Source: Trinickia dinghuensis
GTDB lineage: Bacteria; Pseudomonadota; Gammaproteobacteria; Burkholderiales; Burkholderiaceae
Assembly (NCBI RefSeq): GCF_003367175.1
Contig: NZ_QRGA01000003.1
Location: 62,681 to 126,680, forward strand
Direction of reading: 5' to 3'
Length of the DNA stretch: 64,000 nt
Shown here: positions 8,033 to 17,216 of the stretch, one piece after another
Position numbering within the stretch: the first letter of the stretch is position 1
Layout of the letters: each line of letters starts with the position of its first letter
Translations under genes and position numbers: made by a program
The notes under the pieces: model-generated
Database searches by the model: none
The model's input: the letters and a program-made list of their open reading frames with translations, nothing else
Told to the model about the DNA's origin: nothing

Positions 8033-8437
8033 ATGCGCAATCGCTCAGCCACCCTGATCCTTTCCGCCGCGCTCGCCGCCGTCTTCGGGACGGGGCTGTC
8101 GGGCTGCATGTCGGAGCATCCGCCGCTCGGTATGCCGGACGACTCCGTCATCGGTTTCACGGCCGCGGACGGCGGCCGAGCCATCCCGCCGCAATGCGAC
8201 CGGTTGAACCAGCCTTCGCATATGGTCGACGCGGGCCGCGGCCGGCCCGGCGTCGAGTTCGGCTGCGCGACGTACTCGAATCTCGCCGCGATGCTCGTTC
8301 GGCCCGCCGATCTCGTCGCACCGATCCCGTATGCGGGCGCCGACGCGGCGCTCGGCGCGAGCGCCGTGCGCGCCTATGACGAAGGCCGCGCGACACCGCT
8401 GAACTCGACCTCGACGACGAAGTCGATCACGCATTGA
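8033..8437 (+). CDS. cpaD: Short CpaD-like pilus assembly lipoprotein
   Basis: This 134-residue lipoprotein begins with a signal peptide and a lipobox ending GLSGC. The part around FGCATYSNLAAMLVRPADLV matches the conserved C-terminal region of CpaD, and the tail AYDEGRATP fits the family ending. Typical CpaD proteins are clearly longer, so this is a reduced version. The start is ATG at 8033 with GGAG eight bases upstream; an ORF start farther upstream would overlap cpaC. CpaD probably assists the secretin at the outer membrane. Confidence 0.75.
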   Translation: MRNRSATLILSAALAAVFGTGLSGCMSEHPPLGMPDDSVIGFTAADGGRAIPPQCDRLNQPSHMVDAGRGRPGVEFGCATYSNLAAMLVRPADLVAPIPYAGADAALGASAVRAYDEGRATPLNSTSTTKSITH

Positions 8438-8469
8438 CGATGACTTGGGACTACTAGGGACTTCACGCC

Positions 8470-9696
8470 ATGGGTGCCTTCGATCTGCGCTCCAACAGCC
8501 GCCGCGCACAGCCGCTCGCGACCGATCGCATCGTCGCCGTGCTGGCCGACGCGAGCAGCGAGGAAGTCGTTAGAAACCTCATGCTCGACCAGGGCATGGC
8601 TCACGCCTTCGTCATGCGCGGCGCGATCGACGATGCGGTCGAACTCATGCGCGGCCTGCCTCATGCACCGCGGCATCTGCTCGTCGACGTGTCGGGTTCG
8701 GCCATGCCGATCTCCGATTTGATGCGGCTCGCCGAGGTCGTCGATCCGTCGGTCAGCGTGGTCGTCGTGGGCGATCACAACGACGTCGGTCTGTTCCGAT
8801 CGCTGCTGCGCCTGGGCGTGCAGGACTACCTCGTGAAGCCGTTGACCGTCGAACTCGTCCAGCGCGCACTGACGGCCGCCGATCCGTCCGCCTCGGCTCG
8901 CGCCGGCAAGGCGATCGGCTTCATCGGCGCGCGCGGCGGCGTGGGCGTCACGACGATCGCCACGGCCCTCGCGCGCCATCTCGCCGACAAGACGCGTCGC
9001 CGCATCGCCTACGTCGATCTCGATCTGCACGGCGGAGCGGCGGCGTCGATGCTCGGCATCACGATGAACAACGGCTTGGCGGAGCTGCTGCAAAACACGC
9101 AGCGGCTCGATCAGCAACTCATTCATCAGACTGTCGTCGCGCAAAGCGATCGGCTGTTCGTGCTCGGCGCCGAGCTGTCCTACGATCAGCCGCTCGCGCT
9201 GCGCCCCGGTACGGTCGGCGAACTCGTCGCCGCACTCAAGCGACACTTCCACTATGTCGTCCTCGATCTGCCGCAACGGGCCGGCGCCTTGGTCGACGAA
9301 ACGCTCGATGCGTGCGAAACGATCCACGTCGTGGCCGATCGCTCAGTCCACGCCGCGCGCGAAACGGCGCGGCTGTGCCGCTTCGCCGAAGGACGCCCCG
9401 CCGACGCCGCGGTATCGGTGCTGCTCAATAACGCGCAGCAGCCCGTGCGCGGACGTGTCGCGCATGGCGACTTCGTTCACGCCCTCGGCCGGGCGTCGGT
9501 GCACGAGTTTCCCTACGAACCGCAGACGCTCGCGGTGGCCGAAAACCTCGGGGAGGCGATTGCCGAAGGCAAGCACTCGGCGTTCGCGCGCGCCGTGGTC
9601 GCGCTCGCCGATGCCATCACGGGGTCGGACGCGCCGGCCGTCGCGGCGCCCTCGCCGTGGTACGCGCGGCTGCGGTCGAAGCGGAGCGCCGCGTGA
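8470..9696 (+). CDS. cpaE: Pilus assembly ATPase-like protein CpaE/TadZ
   Basis: This 408-residue cytoplasmic protein positions the Tad machine at the cell pole. An N-terminal receiver-like domain (residues 20-135, D73) is followed by a MinD/ParA-type domain. The deviant Walker A is GARGGVGVTT at residues 153-162, lacking both lysines of a standard ParA loop, as often seen in TadZ proteins. The next conserved part is AYVDLDLHGGAAASML. The stop overlaps the cpaF start (TGATG). Confidence 0.92.
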   Translation: MGAFDLRSNSRRAQPLATDRIVAVLADASSEEVVRNLMLDQGMAHAFVMRGAIDDAVELMRGLPHAPRHLLVDVSGSAMPISDLMRLAEVVDPSVSVVVVGDHNDVGLFRSLLRLGVQDYLVKPLTVELVQRALTAADPSASARAGKAIGFIGARGGVGVTTIATALARHLADKTRRRIAYVDLDLHGGAAASMLGITMNNGLAELLQNTQRLDQQLIHQTVVAQSDRLFVLGAELSYDQPLALRPGTVGELVAALKRHFHYVVLDLPQRAGALVDETLDACETIHVVADRSVHAARETARLCRFAEGRPADAAVSVLLNNAQQPVRGRVAHGDFVHALGRASVHEFPYEPQTLAVAENLGEAIAEGKHSAFARAVVALADAITGSDAPAVAAPSPWYARLRSKRSAA

Positions 9697-11246
9697 TGTT
9701 CGGACGTAAAAGCCACGCCCCGTCGATTGCGAAGCAACCCAGCGTCGCGAGCGAGGCGGCTCCGGTCGATGCGGCACCGAGCAATAGTGCGGGCGCGAAT
9801 GGGCAAGGGCACAGACACGCGAATGCAAACGCAAACGCGAGCGCCGGTGCACGCGCGCCGGCCGACATCGCACGGCATGCGACGGCGAGCGCCGTCGCCG
9901 AGTCGCATCGGAACGTGCCGGAGGCGGAGCAGCGGATGGCCCCGGCTCCCGCCCCCTCATCGCCTCCGGCCGACCGCCACGAGGCATTGATTCGCTCCGA
10001 TACGTTCAAGACGATACGCTCGGCCGTGTTCGCGTCGATGAACATGTCCGCCGCGTTGATGATGTCGCGCGCGCAAGTGCGCGAGGGCATCGAGCAGATC
10101 GCCGCGGAGACGATCGCCCGCGAACGCCTGACGATCACGCTCGCCGAGCAGGCGCTCGTGGTCGACGAGATCCTCAACGACATGTTCGGCGTCGGCCCAA
10201 TCGAGCCGCTGCTCGCCGACGAGAAAGTCACGGACATCCTCGTCAACGGCCCCGATCAGGTCTACGTCGAACGGGCCGGCCGGCTCGAACTGACGCCGCT
10301 CAAGTTTCGCGACAACGCGCACGTGATCAACGTCGCGCAGCGCATCGCCGCGGCCGTCGGCCGCCGGGTCGACGAAAGCAGCCCCCTCGTCGATGCGCGG
10401 CTTGCCGACGGCAGCCGCGTCAACGTCGTATTGCCGCCGATCGCTCTGCGCGGCGCATCGATCTCGATTCGTAAATTCGCCAAGCGCAACATCACGCTCG
10501 GACGCATGGCGCAGCAAGGCAACATCTCGCCGGCGATGGTCGAGGTGTTGCGGATCGCGAGCGCGTGCCGCTTGAACATCGTCATTTCGGGCGGAACGGG
10601 CTCGGGCAAAACGACGCTGCTCAACGCGATGTCGAACTTCATCGATCCGCACGAGCGCATCGTGACGATCGAAGACGCCGCCGAGCTGCAGCTGCAGCAG
10701 CCCCACGTCGTGAGTTTGGAAACGCGCCCGGAAAACAGCGAGGGGCTCGGCGGCATTTCGCAGCGCGACCTCGTGCGCAATGCGCTGCGGATGCGCCCCG
10801 ACCGCATCATCCTCGGCGAGACGCGCGGCACGGAAGCGTTCGACGTCCTTCAAGCGATGAACACGGGCCACGACGGATCGATGACGACGATCCACGCGAA
10901 TACGCCGCGCGACGCGATCACGCGGCTCGAGAGCATGGTGATGATGGCCAACGGCAATCTGCCGCTGATTTCGATCCGGCGGCAGATCGCGAGCGCCGTC
11001 CATATGATCCTGCAGGTGGAACGCATGCGCGACGGCATGCGGCGCATCACGCGCGTCACCGAAATCGCGGGCATGGAAGGCGACATCGTCATCACGCAAG
11101 ATCTGTTCGCCTTCCGATTCAACGCCGGCGGCTATGAGGATCAGGTGCGCGGCACGTTCGAGTCGTCCGCGCTGCGGCCGGCCTTCGCGCAACGGGCCGC
11201 CTACTACGGGCTCGAGGACGAACTGATCGGAGCGATGCAATCGTGA
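9696..11246 (+). CDS. cpaF: Tad pilus secretion ATPase CpaF/TadA
   Basis: This 516-residue hexameric ATPase powers pilus polymerisation. The first 95 residues are low-complexity, including a run of alternating Ala-Asn around residues 42-48. The type II/IV secretion ATPase core follows with Walker A GGTGSGKTTLLNA near residue 300, Walker B RIILGE, and the His box GHDGSMTTIHAN. The ATG at 9696, overlapping the cpaE stop, is preferred over a GTG at 9657 inside cpaE. Confidence 0.95.
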   Translation: MFGRKSHAPSIAKQPSVASEAAPVDAAPSNSAGANGQGHRHANANANASAGARAPADIARHATASAVAESHRNVPEAEQRMAPAPAPSSPPADRHEALIRSDTFKTIRSAVFASMNMSAALMMSRAQVREGIEQIAAETIARERLTITLAEQALVVDEILNDMFGVGPIEPLLADEKVTDILVNGPDQVYVERAGRLELTPLKFRDNAHVINVAQRIAAAVGRRVDESSPLVDARLADGSRVNVVLPPIALRGASISIRKFAKRNITLGRMAQQGNISPAMVEVLRIASACRLNIVISGGTGSGKTTLLNAMSNFIDPHERIVTIEDAAELQLQQPHVVSLETRPENSEGLGGISQRDLVRNALRMRPDRIILGETRGTEAFDVLQAMNTGHDGSMTTIHANTPRDAITRLESMVMMANGNLPLISIRRQIASAVHMILQVERMRDGMRRITRVTEIAGMEGDIVITQDLFAFRFNAGGYEDQVRGTFESSALRPAFAQRAAYYGLEDELIGAMQS

Positions 11247-12229
11247 GGCCCGCCGACGTCGTCGCAGCCGGCGCGTTCTTCGCGATCGTCATCGCGGGGC
11301 TCATCTTGCGTTCGCTGCGCGAAATGGCACGCAAGCAACCCACCCGACGCATCGCGGAGCGCGTCGGGGCACTGCGTGATTCGCATGCGGAAAGCCGGCG
11401 CACGCGCAGCGAAAAACCGTCGCATCAGCTCGTGAGCTTCGATCGCCGCCGCGGCGACGAGCAGGCCTGGCTGGCGTGGCTGCGCGCAAAACGGCAACGC
11501 ATCGAGACGATCGCGGGACGCGCCGGGGTACGCAACATCATCGCCGTCGCGCTGCTGGCGGGCCTAGTCGATTTCGTCGGCGGCGCGCTCGCCGGGCTGC
11601 CCCTCTGGGCACGCACGCTCGGCGCCTTGGTCAGTGCGCTCATCGCCCTGCGCGCGACGTACCTGATCATCATCAAGCGTTTCAAGCAGCGCTTTCTCGC
11701 CGTGTTTCCCGACACGCTCGATCTCATCATCCGCGCCGTGCGTGCCGGCATTCCCGCCGTGCAGGCCATTTGCACGGCGGGCGTCGAAAGCGAAGAGCCG
11801 GTGCGCTCGACGTTTCGCACGATGGGCGATGCACTGCTCGTCGGCGCCGAAATCAAGGACGTGCTCGAACAAGCGGCCGAGCGGCTGCAACTCGCCGACT
11901 TCTCGTTCTTCGCCGTCTGTCTCGTCCTGCAGCGCGAAACGGGCGGCAATCTCGCGGAGACGCTCGAGAATCTCGCCGCCATCGTGCGCACGCGCCGCGA
12001 CATCCGCGCCAAGACCAAGGCGCTCACGGCCGAAGGACGAATCTCGAGCAAGATCATTTCGGGCGTGCCGTTCTTCATCATGGGCTTCCTCTACCTCGTC
12101 AATCGTCCGTACATCACGCTGCTCTTCGATACGCGCGCGGGCCACAAGATGCTCGTCCTCGCAGCCGTGCTGCTGACGATCGGCCTCTCGCTGATCCGCA
12201 AGATCGCCAACTTGGACACCTCGCGATGA
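11243..12229 (+). CDS. tadB: Inner-membrane platform protein TadB
   Basis: This 328-residue protein belongs to the GspF-like family of inner-membrane platform proteins that couple the TadA ATPase to pilin insertion. It starts with GTG at 11243, overlapping the cpaF stop by four bases. An N-terminal membrane segment, two central segments, and the T2SSF region FPDTLDLIIRAVRAGIPAVQ and RETGGNLAETLENLA are visible. The stop overlaps the tadC start by four bases. Confidence 0.93.
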   Translation: MRPADVVAAGAFFAIVIAGLILRSLREMARKQPTRRIAERVGALRDSHAESRRTRSEKPSHQLVSFDRRRGDEQAWLAWLRAKRQRIETIAGRAGVRNIIAVALLAGLVDFVGGALAGLPLWARTLGALVSALIALRATYLIIIKRFKQRFLAVFPDTLDLIIRAVRAGIPAVQAICTAGVESEEPVRSTFRTMGDALLVGAEIKDVLEQAAERLQLADFSFFAVCLVLQRETGGNLAETLENLAAIVRTRRDIRAKTKALTAEGRISSKIISGVPFFIMGFLYLVNRPYITLLFDTRAGHKMLVLAAVLLTIGLSLIRKIANLDTSR

Positions 12230-13158
12230 ACACCGCCAACCTGTGGACGAATCTAGCGCTCGTCGCCCTGCTTGCGGGCGCGACGCTCTGGCTCTTGCTG
12301 CACGGGCGCAGCACGCGTGCGCGCATCGCCCAGCGCGTGAGGCTCGGCGCCGCGCGCGCGAGCGCGACGGGGCATGAACGAAACGTGCCGCAACAACTTG
12401 CACACAAAGTCGCGACGATCGGCGAGCGGATGCCGATCATCGACGCGGCCGAGCGCGGCAAGCTCGCGACGCGGCTCGCGAGCGCCGGATTCCGGGAGTC
12501 CCGCGCCGTTTCGATTCTCGCGGGCCTGAAGATCGTCTGCGGCGCCTGCGTCGCCTTCGGCGCGATCGCACTCGCGCCGCACCTGCCGCGCATCGGCGGC
12601 TACTTCGTCTTCCGCCTGCTGGCGATGGCGGGCGCGTTCGTCATCGGCATGATGCTGCCCGAGTACGCGCTCGGGTACGCCATCAAGCGCCGCCAGCGAG
12701 CGATCTCGGCCGCCCTGCCCGATGCGCTCGATCTGCTCGTCATCTGCACGAACGCCGGCAACAGTCTCGTCGTCGCCATCAAACGCGTCGCAGCCGAACT
12801 GCATACGATCTGCCCGCCGCTGTCCGACGAGTTTTCGGTGACGGCGGACGAGCTGCAGATCGGCAGCGACAGCGCGGTGGCACTGAACGCGATGGCCACG
12901 CGGATCGGCCTCGTCTCGATGCGCGCGCTCGTGACGACGCTCGTGCAATCGCAGCAGTACGGCACGCCGATCACGCAATCGCTGCGCATGCTGTCCCGGA
13001 CCGAGCGCTCGATGCAAATCATCGCGCTCGAAGAGAAAGCCGCGAAGCTCGCGCCGAAGATGACGCTGCCGATGATGCTCTTCATCATGCCGACCGTCGC
13101 GTTGATCGCAGCGGGGCCGGCCATCATCCGGCTCATCGCGGTGTTTCATCATCATTGA
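12226..13158 (+). CDS. tadC: Inner-membrane platform protein TadC
   Basis: This 310-residue GspF-like membrane protein pairs with TadB in the pilus platform. The ATG at 12226 overlaps the tadB stop (ATGA). It shows an N-terminal membrane helix, two central hydrophobic segments, the motif LPDALDLLVICTNAGNSL, and a C-terminal pair of helices around MTLPMMLFIMPTVALIAAGP. It ends 37 bases before tadD. Confidence 0.93.
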   Translation: MNTANLWTNLALVALLAGATLWLLLHGRSTRARIAQRVRLGAARASATGHERNVPQQLAHKVATIGERMPIIDAAERGKLATRLASAGFRESRAVSILAGLKIVCGACVAFGAIALAPHLPRIGGYFVFRLLAMAGAFVIGMMLPEYALGYAIKRRQRAISAALPDALDLLVICTNAGNSLVVAIKRVAAELHTICPPLSDEFSVTADELQIGSDSAVALNAMATRIGLVSMRALVTTLVQSQQYGTPITQSLRMLSRTERSMQIIALEEKAAKLAPKMTLPMMLFIMPTVALIAAGPAIIRLIAVFHHH

Positions 13159-13195
13159 AGATCCATTGAAGATCGTTCGAACCGTGGGAGGTTTC

Positions 13196-14104
13196 ATGTA
13201 CTCGGTCCCTCTGCCCTCGCGCCGCCTGCTTCCGCTGATCGGCGCGTTCATGGTCGGCTTGCTCGCCGCCGGCTCCATGACCGGCTGCGCGAGCGGGCCG
13301 CGCATCGAGACGCGCCCCGTCGTCGCCACGCACGGCGTCGATAAGAGCACCGACCTGCGCATCGCCGAAAGCGCGCTCGAAAGCGGCGACACGCAACTCG
13401 CGGCTTCGCTCTTCGAGAAGGCGCTCAAGGCCGATCCGAGCTCGTCGCGCGCGGAGCTCGGCCTGGCCGATGCGATCTACCAAGCGGGCGATCTCGCGCG
13501 CGCCGGCATGCTCTACGCGCACGTCGCCGCAGGCGCCCCCGACGATCCCCGCGCCCAGCTGGGGCTTGCCCGCGTGGCGCTGCGCGAGCGCAATCTCGAC
13601 GACGCGGTAGCACGGTATCGCCGTCTCCTTGCCGCCCACCCCGACAATCCCGTCGCGGCCGAAGGGCTCGGTGCCGCGCTCGACCTGCAAGGCAAGCACG
13701 GCGAGGCGCAAGCGGTCTATCGCGCGGCACTCGCGCGCCACCCCGAGGCGCAGGGCTTGAAGACGAACCTCGGCCTCTCGCTGATCCTCGATCGGCGTGC
13801 GCGCGCGGGCGCGAACGTGCTGCTCGACATCGCGGGCCTTCCCGATGCGCCCGCGCAAGCGCGCGAGAACCTCGCGCTCGCGTACGGCGTACTCGGCAAC
13901 GCCGAAGCGGCCAAACGCATTCTCACCGCCGACATGCCGGCGGCATCGGCCGAGGACAACTTGCGCTTCTATCAAAACCTGCGCGCGCGATGGTCGACCC
14001 CGAGCAGCCAGGGCGATGCGGCCGGCAACGCGGGCAGCGGCCATGCGGCCAGCGTGCAGCCGGTGCCGTCGGCGCAGGTCTCGCCGCAAGGCGCGCTCGA
14101 ATGA
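13196..14104 (+). CDS. tadD: TPR lipoprotein TadD
   Basis: This 302-residue lipoprotein has a signal peptide and lipobox ending SMTGC, followed by tetratricopeptide repeats between about residues 50 and 230 (for example ELGLADAIYQAGDLARAGML). TadD is thought to be a pilotin-like factor that helps the secretin. I chose ATG at 13196, with GGGAGG six bases upstream, over the upstream in-frame ATG at 13166, because it places the signal peptide at the N-terminus. The stop overlaps the tadE start. Confidence 0.9.
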   Translation: MYSVPLPSRRLLPLIGAFMVGLLAAGSMTGCASGPRIETRPVVATHGVDKSTDLRIAESALESGDTQLAASLFEKALKADPSSSRAELGLADAIYQAGDLARAGMLYAHVAAGAPDDPRAQLGLARVALRERNLDDAVARYRRLLAAHPDNPVAAEGLGAALDLQGKHGEAQAVYRAALARHPEAQGLKTNLGLSLILDRRARAGANVLLDIAGLPDAPAQARENLALAYGVLGNAEAAKRILTADMPAASAEDNLRFYQNLRARWSTPSSQGDAAGNAGSGHAASVQPVPSAQVSPQGALE

Positions 14105-14529
14105 ACCGCTGGGCGCGCCTCGCCTCGAACGAGCGCGGCGTCGCGGCGCTCGAGTTCGTGCTCGTGTTTCCGTTCCTGATGACGGTCTTGTTCGGCATCG
14201 TCGACACGAGCCTGCTGCTGTGCGACAAGGCCGTCATCACGAACGCGAGCAGGGAGGCTGCGCGTGCGGGCGTCGTCGTGCGCGTGCCTCAACTCGGGGC
14301 GAGCGACGTCCAGAACGTCGCGCTCGCCTATGCGCAGAACAATCTGGTGACGGGCGGCACGGCCACGACGCCCGTGGTCACCGTCGATCAATCGGCCGGC
14401 ACGTCGCCCGGAGATCCGCTCAAGGTGACCGTCACCTATACGTACGACGGTCTCGTGCTCGGCTCGGCGCTCAGTTCGCTGACGGGCCCGGTGACCGTCA
14501 CGGCAACGACGGTCATGAACTATGAGTAG
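14101..14529 (+). CDS. tadE: TadE-like minor pseudopilin
   Basis: This 142-residue protein has a short leader (MNRWARLASNERG) and a pilin-like cleavage site followed by VAALEF, so the E5 residue is kept. A hydrophobic helix and a small periplasmic domain follow. TadE pseudopilins are processed by CpaA and initiate pilus assembly. It overlaps tadD by four bases and tadG by eight bases, so the three are probably translated together. Confidence 0.9.
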   Translation: MNRWARLASNERGVAALEFVLVFPFLMTVLFGIVDTSLLLCDKAVITNASREAARAGVVVRVPQLGASDVQNVALAYAQNNLVTGGTATTPVVTVDQSAGTSPGDPLKVTVTYTYDGLVLGSALSSLTGPVTVTATTVMNYE

Positions 14530-15562
14530 ACGTGCGTTACGTTTGCGCCGGCCTTCGCGCCGCCGGCAACGCGGTTCGGTTCCGCTATGGTTCGTGCTGA
14601 CGGCGCCGATCCTGCTGATGTTCGGCGCGTTCGCCGTCGATATGCCGCGCGTCACGACCGTGCGCAACGAATTGCAGAACGCGGCCGATGCCGCCGCGCT
14701 TGCCGGCGCGTCGAAGCTCATCGACAGCAGCAGCGGGCCCGATTGGGCCAACGCAGCGAGCGAGACGAGCGCGGCCGTTTCGTTGAATGCGTCGGACGGC
14801 GTCACGCTGACTGCCGGCAGCGTGCAAACGGGATTCTGGAATCTGACCGGCACACCGTCGACGCTCGAAGCGCAGACGATCTCGCCCGGGCTCTACGACG
14901 TGCCCGCCGTGCAGGTGACGGTCACGCGCAGCGCGAGCCAGAACGGCGGCCCCGTCGATCTGCTGCTCGGCGGTTTTCTGGACGTGCTGAGCACGCCGGC
15001 GAGCGCGACCGCCGTGGCCGTCGCCGCCGCGCCGTCAACGGTCGATTCGGGCGGCCTGTTCCCGATGGTTATCGATCAGTGCGTGCTCGACCAGTACTGG
15101 GACGCGGAAACGAACGAACCGACGATCGACCCGTCGACCGGGCTGCCCTACGAATTCCAGATCGGCAATGGTCAGCTTTACGGCTCGAGTTGCGAGGCCG
15201 GACAATGGACGTCGTTCCTCATCAACGCGAACGACGTGCCGACCGTGCGCGGCCTGATCGCATCGGGCAATCCGTCGCCGCTTTCGATCGGCGACGACAT
15301 CTGGATCGAGCCCGGTGTCAAGACGACGCTCTACAGCAGCGTCCCCACCGGCGTCACGATCGTCGTGCCTGTGGCCGAGCAGATCATCACGCACAGCTAC
15401 GTGCCGATCGTCGCGTTCGCGGCGTTTTATGTCGATGGGTCGTACGGCGGCAGCCAGAAGTACATCGAGGGGCATTTCGTCGGCGGCTATCGGATCCCCG
15501 TGCAGTCTTGGGGCGTTGGGCCCGACTATGGGGCGTATGTGGCGCCGCGGCTGGCGCTTTGA
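14522..15562 (+). CDS. tadG: TadG-like pilus protein
   Basis: This 346-residue protein has an arginine-rich leader, then RGSVPLWFVLTAP and one hydrophobic helix, and the TadG/DUF2134-type segment VRNELQNAADAAALAGASKL. The remainder is a periplasmic domain. The cleavage-like site lacks the E5 found in TadE (W sits at position +5). It is the last gene of the operon; no tadF gene is present. A strong terminator follows. Confidence 0.85.
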   Translation: MSRRALRLRRPSRRRQRGSVPLWFVLTAPILLMFGAFAVDMPRVTTVRNELQNAADAAALAGASKLIDSSSGPDWANAASETSAAVSLNASDGVTLTAGSVQTGFWNLTGTPSTLEAQTISPGLYDVPAVQVTVTRSASQNGGPVDLLLGGFLDVLSTPASATAVAVAAAPSTVDSGGLFPMVIDQCVLDQYWDAETNEPTIDPSTGLPYEFQIGNGQLYGSSCEAGQWTSFLINANDVPTVRGLIASGNPSPLSIGDDIWIEPGVKTTLYSSVPTGVTIVVPVAEQIITHSYVPIVAFAAFYVDGSYGGSQKYIEGHFVGGYRIPVQSWGVGPDYGAYVAPRLAL

Positions 15563-15619
15563 TTCTGGCGTACTCTCACTCTCACGCGCTCGGTAAAGAG
15601 CGGTGCGCTTCCATACAAA

Positions 15620-15656
15620 AAAAACGGCGAGCTGATTGGATCAGCTCGCCGTTTTT
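15620..15656. terminator. Bidirectional terminator between tadG and the efflux operon
   Basis: A stem of about 15 bp (15621-15635 with 15641-15655, loop TTGGA) is flanked by A-runs on the left and T-runs on the right, so it can stop transcription of the Tad operon on the plus strand and of the efflux operon on the minus strand. Confidence 0.88.
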
Positions 15657-15688
15657 GCTTCTGCGTGTAACTGCTGCGCTTCGTATCG

Positions 15689-17215
15689 TCAGCCCGCCGT
15701 CTTCGCCGCCGGGGAAGCCGATGCGCCCGCAGCCGCCGACGCCGCCCCCACCGTCGCCGGCGCATCGGCCGGCCGCGGTGTTTCGCCCGTGTTCGCGATC
15801 CAGCCGCCGCCGAGCGCGACGTACAGATCCACGAGGTTGTCGAGCCGCGCCACGCGCGCGTTGATGAGCGCCTGCTGCGCCGTATAGAGATTCGTCTGCG
15901 CGGTCAGCACCTGCAGATAACTATCGACGCCGTTCTTATAGCGAAGCTGCGACAGATCGAGCGAGCGCGTTTCCGCGAACGTCGTCCGTTCCAACGCCTG
16001 GATCTGCGAATCGTACGTGCTGCGCGCCGCCAGATCGTCCGCTACCTCACGAAATGCCGACTGAATCGCCTTCTCGTAGTTCGCGATCTCGATGCGCTTC
16101 TGCACGTGCGCGAGATCGAGGTTGGCCACGTTCTGTCCGCCCTCGAAGATCGGCAGCGCAACCTGCGGCGCGAACGACCATGCCGCCGAGCCGGCCTTGA
16201 ACAAGCCGCCGAGCGTCGGGCTTGCCGATCCGAACGAGCCCGTCAGCGAGATCTTCGGGAAGAACGCCGCCCGCGCCGCGCCGATGTTCGCATTGGCCGC
16301 GCGCAGCGTCGCCTCGGCTTCCATGATGTCGGGCCGGCGCGTGAGCAGATCGGAAGGCAACCCCGCCGGGATGTCCGTCAGCAAACGCTGATCCCCGAGA
16401 CCGTTGCCCGCCGGCAGATCGTCGGGCAACGGCTGCCCCACGAGCAACACAAGTGCGTTTTCGGCTTGCGCCCGGGCACGCGCCTGCGCTTCGCGATTCG
16501 CGCGCGCCTGCTCGACGACCGTTTCCGCTTGACGCAGATCGAGCTCCGAGCCGGTGCCGTTGTCGAACTGCAGCTTGGTCAAGGCGTACGACGCTTCGGC
16601 CGTCTTCAAGGTGTCGTCGGTGGTCTTGAGCAGATCGTCGACGGCCAGCATTTGCAAGTACTGCTCGGCCACCTGCGCGACGAGCGAAATCTCGGCGGCC
16701 TTGCGCGCTTGCGCGGTTGCCAGATATTTCTCGAGCGCCTGGTCCTTCAAGCTGCGAATGCGCCCCCAGAAATCGATCTCCCACGACGTATTGAGCCCGA
16801 CCTGGTACTGCTGCGAGATCGTCTGACCGAGGAACGACAAATCCTTCGGCGTGCGAGACACCGATTTGCTGCCTTGCGCATTGAGCGTCGGGAACAGCGC
16901 CGCGCGCGCGATCCGGTATTGCGCGCGTGCCGCATCGACGTTCAACACGGCAACGCGCAGATCCCGGTTGTTCGCCAGCGCGAGCTGGATGATCTGCTGC
17001 AGGCGCGGATCGGAGAAGAACTCGCGCCAGCCGATGTCCACGGCCGTGCGGCCGCCGGCCGTGTCGCCCGCGCTTGCCGCCGGCTGCGTCGCGTAAACAC
17101 CCGAGGCCGGGAACGCCGCGGCCACCGGCGCGGCCGGACGCTCGTATTTCGGCTCGAACGTGCAACCGGCCGCGACGACCGCCACGGCGAGCGCAATCAA
17201 TGAATATCGTTTCAT
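15689..17215 (-). CDS. Outer-membrane efflux channel lipoprotein (OprM/NodT family)
   Basis: This 508-residue protein is the TolC-like exit duct of the tripartite RND pump encoded upstream. It starts MKRYSLIALAVAVVAAGC, a signal peptide with a lipobox, and contains two TolC-type domains rich in long helices (for example SLVAQVAEQYLQMLAVDDLL and NLYTAQQALINARVARLDNL). The start at 17215 is two bases from the stop of the transporter gene; an upstream extension of the frame is inside that gene and is rejected. Confidence 0.92.
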   Translation of the reverse strand: MKRYSLIALAVAVVAAGCTFEPKYERPAAPVAAAFPASGVYATQPAASAGDTAGGRTAVDIGWREFFSDPRLQQIIQLALANNRDLRVAVLNVDAARAQYRIARAALFPTLNAQGSKSVSRTPKDLSFLGQTISQQYQVGLNTSWEIDFWGRIRSLKDQALEKYLATAQARKAAEISLVAQVAEQYLQMLAVDDLLKTTDDTLKTAEASYALTKLQFDNGTGSELDLRQAETVVEQARANREAQARARAQAENALVLLVGQPLPDDLPAGNGLGDQRLLTDIPAGLPSDLLTRRPDIMEAEATLRAANANIGAARAAFFPKISLTGSFGSASPTLGGLFKAGSAAWSFAPQVALPIFEGGQNVANLDLAHVQKRIEIANYEKAIQSAFREVADDLAARSTYDSQIQALERTTFAETRSLDLSQLRYKNGVDSYLQVLTAQTNLYTAQQALINARVARLDNLVDLYVALGGGWIANTGETPRPADAPATVGAASAAAGASASPAAKTAG

Positions 17216-17216
17216 T

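Noticed and set aside
15606-15660. Possible small RNA between tadG and the efflux operon
   Set aside because: The structure is fully explained by a bidirectional intrinsic terminator.
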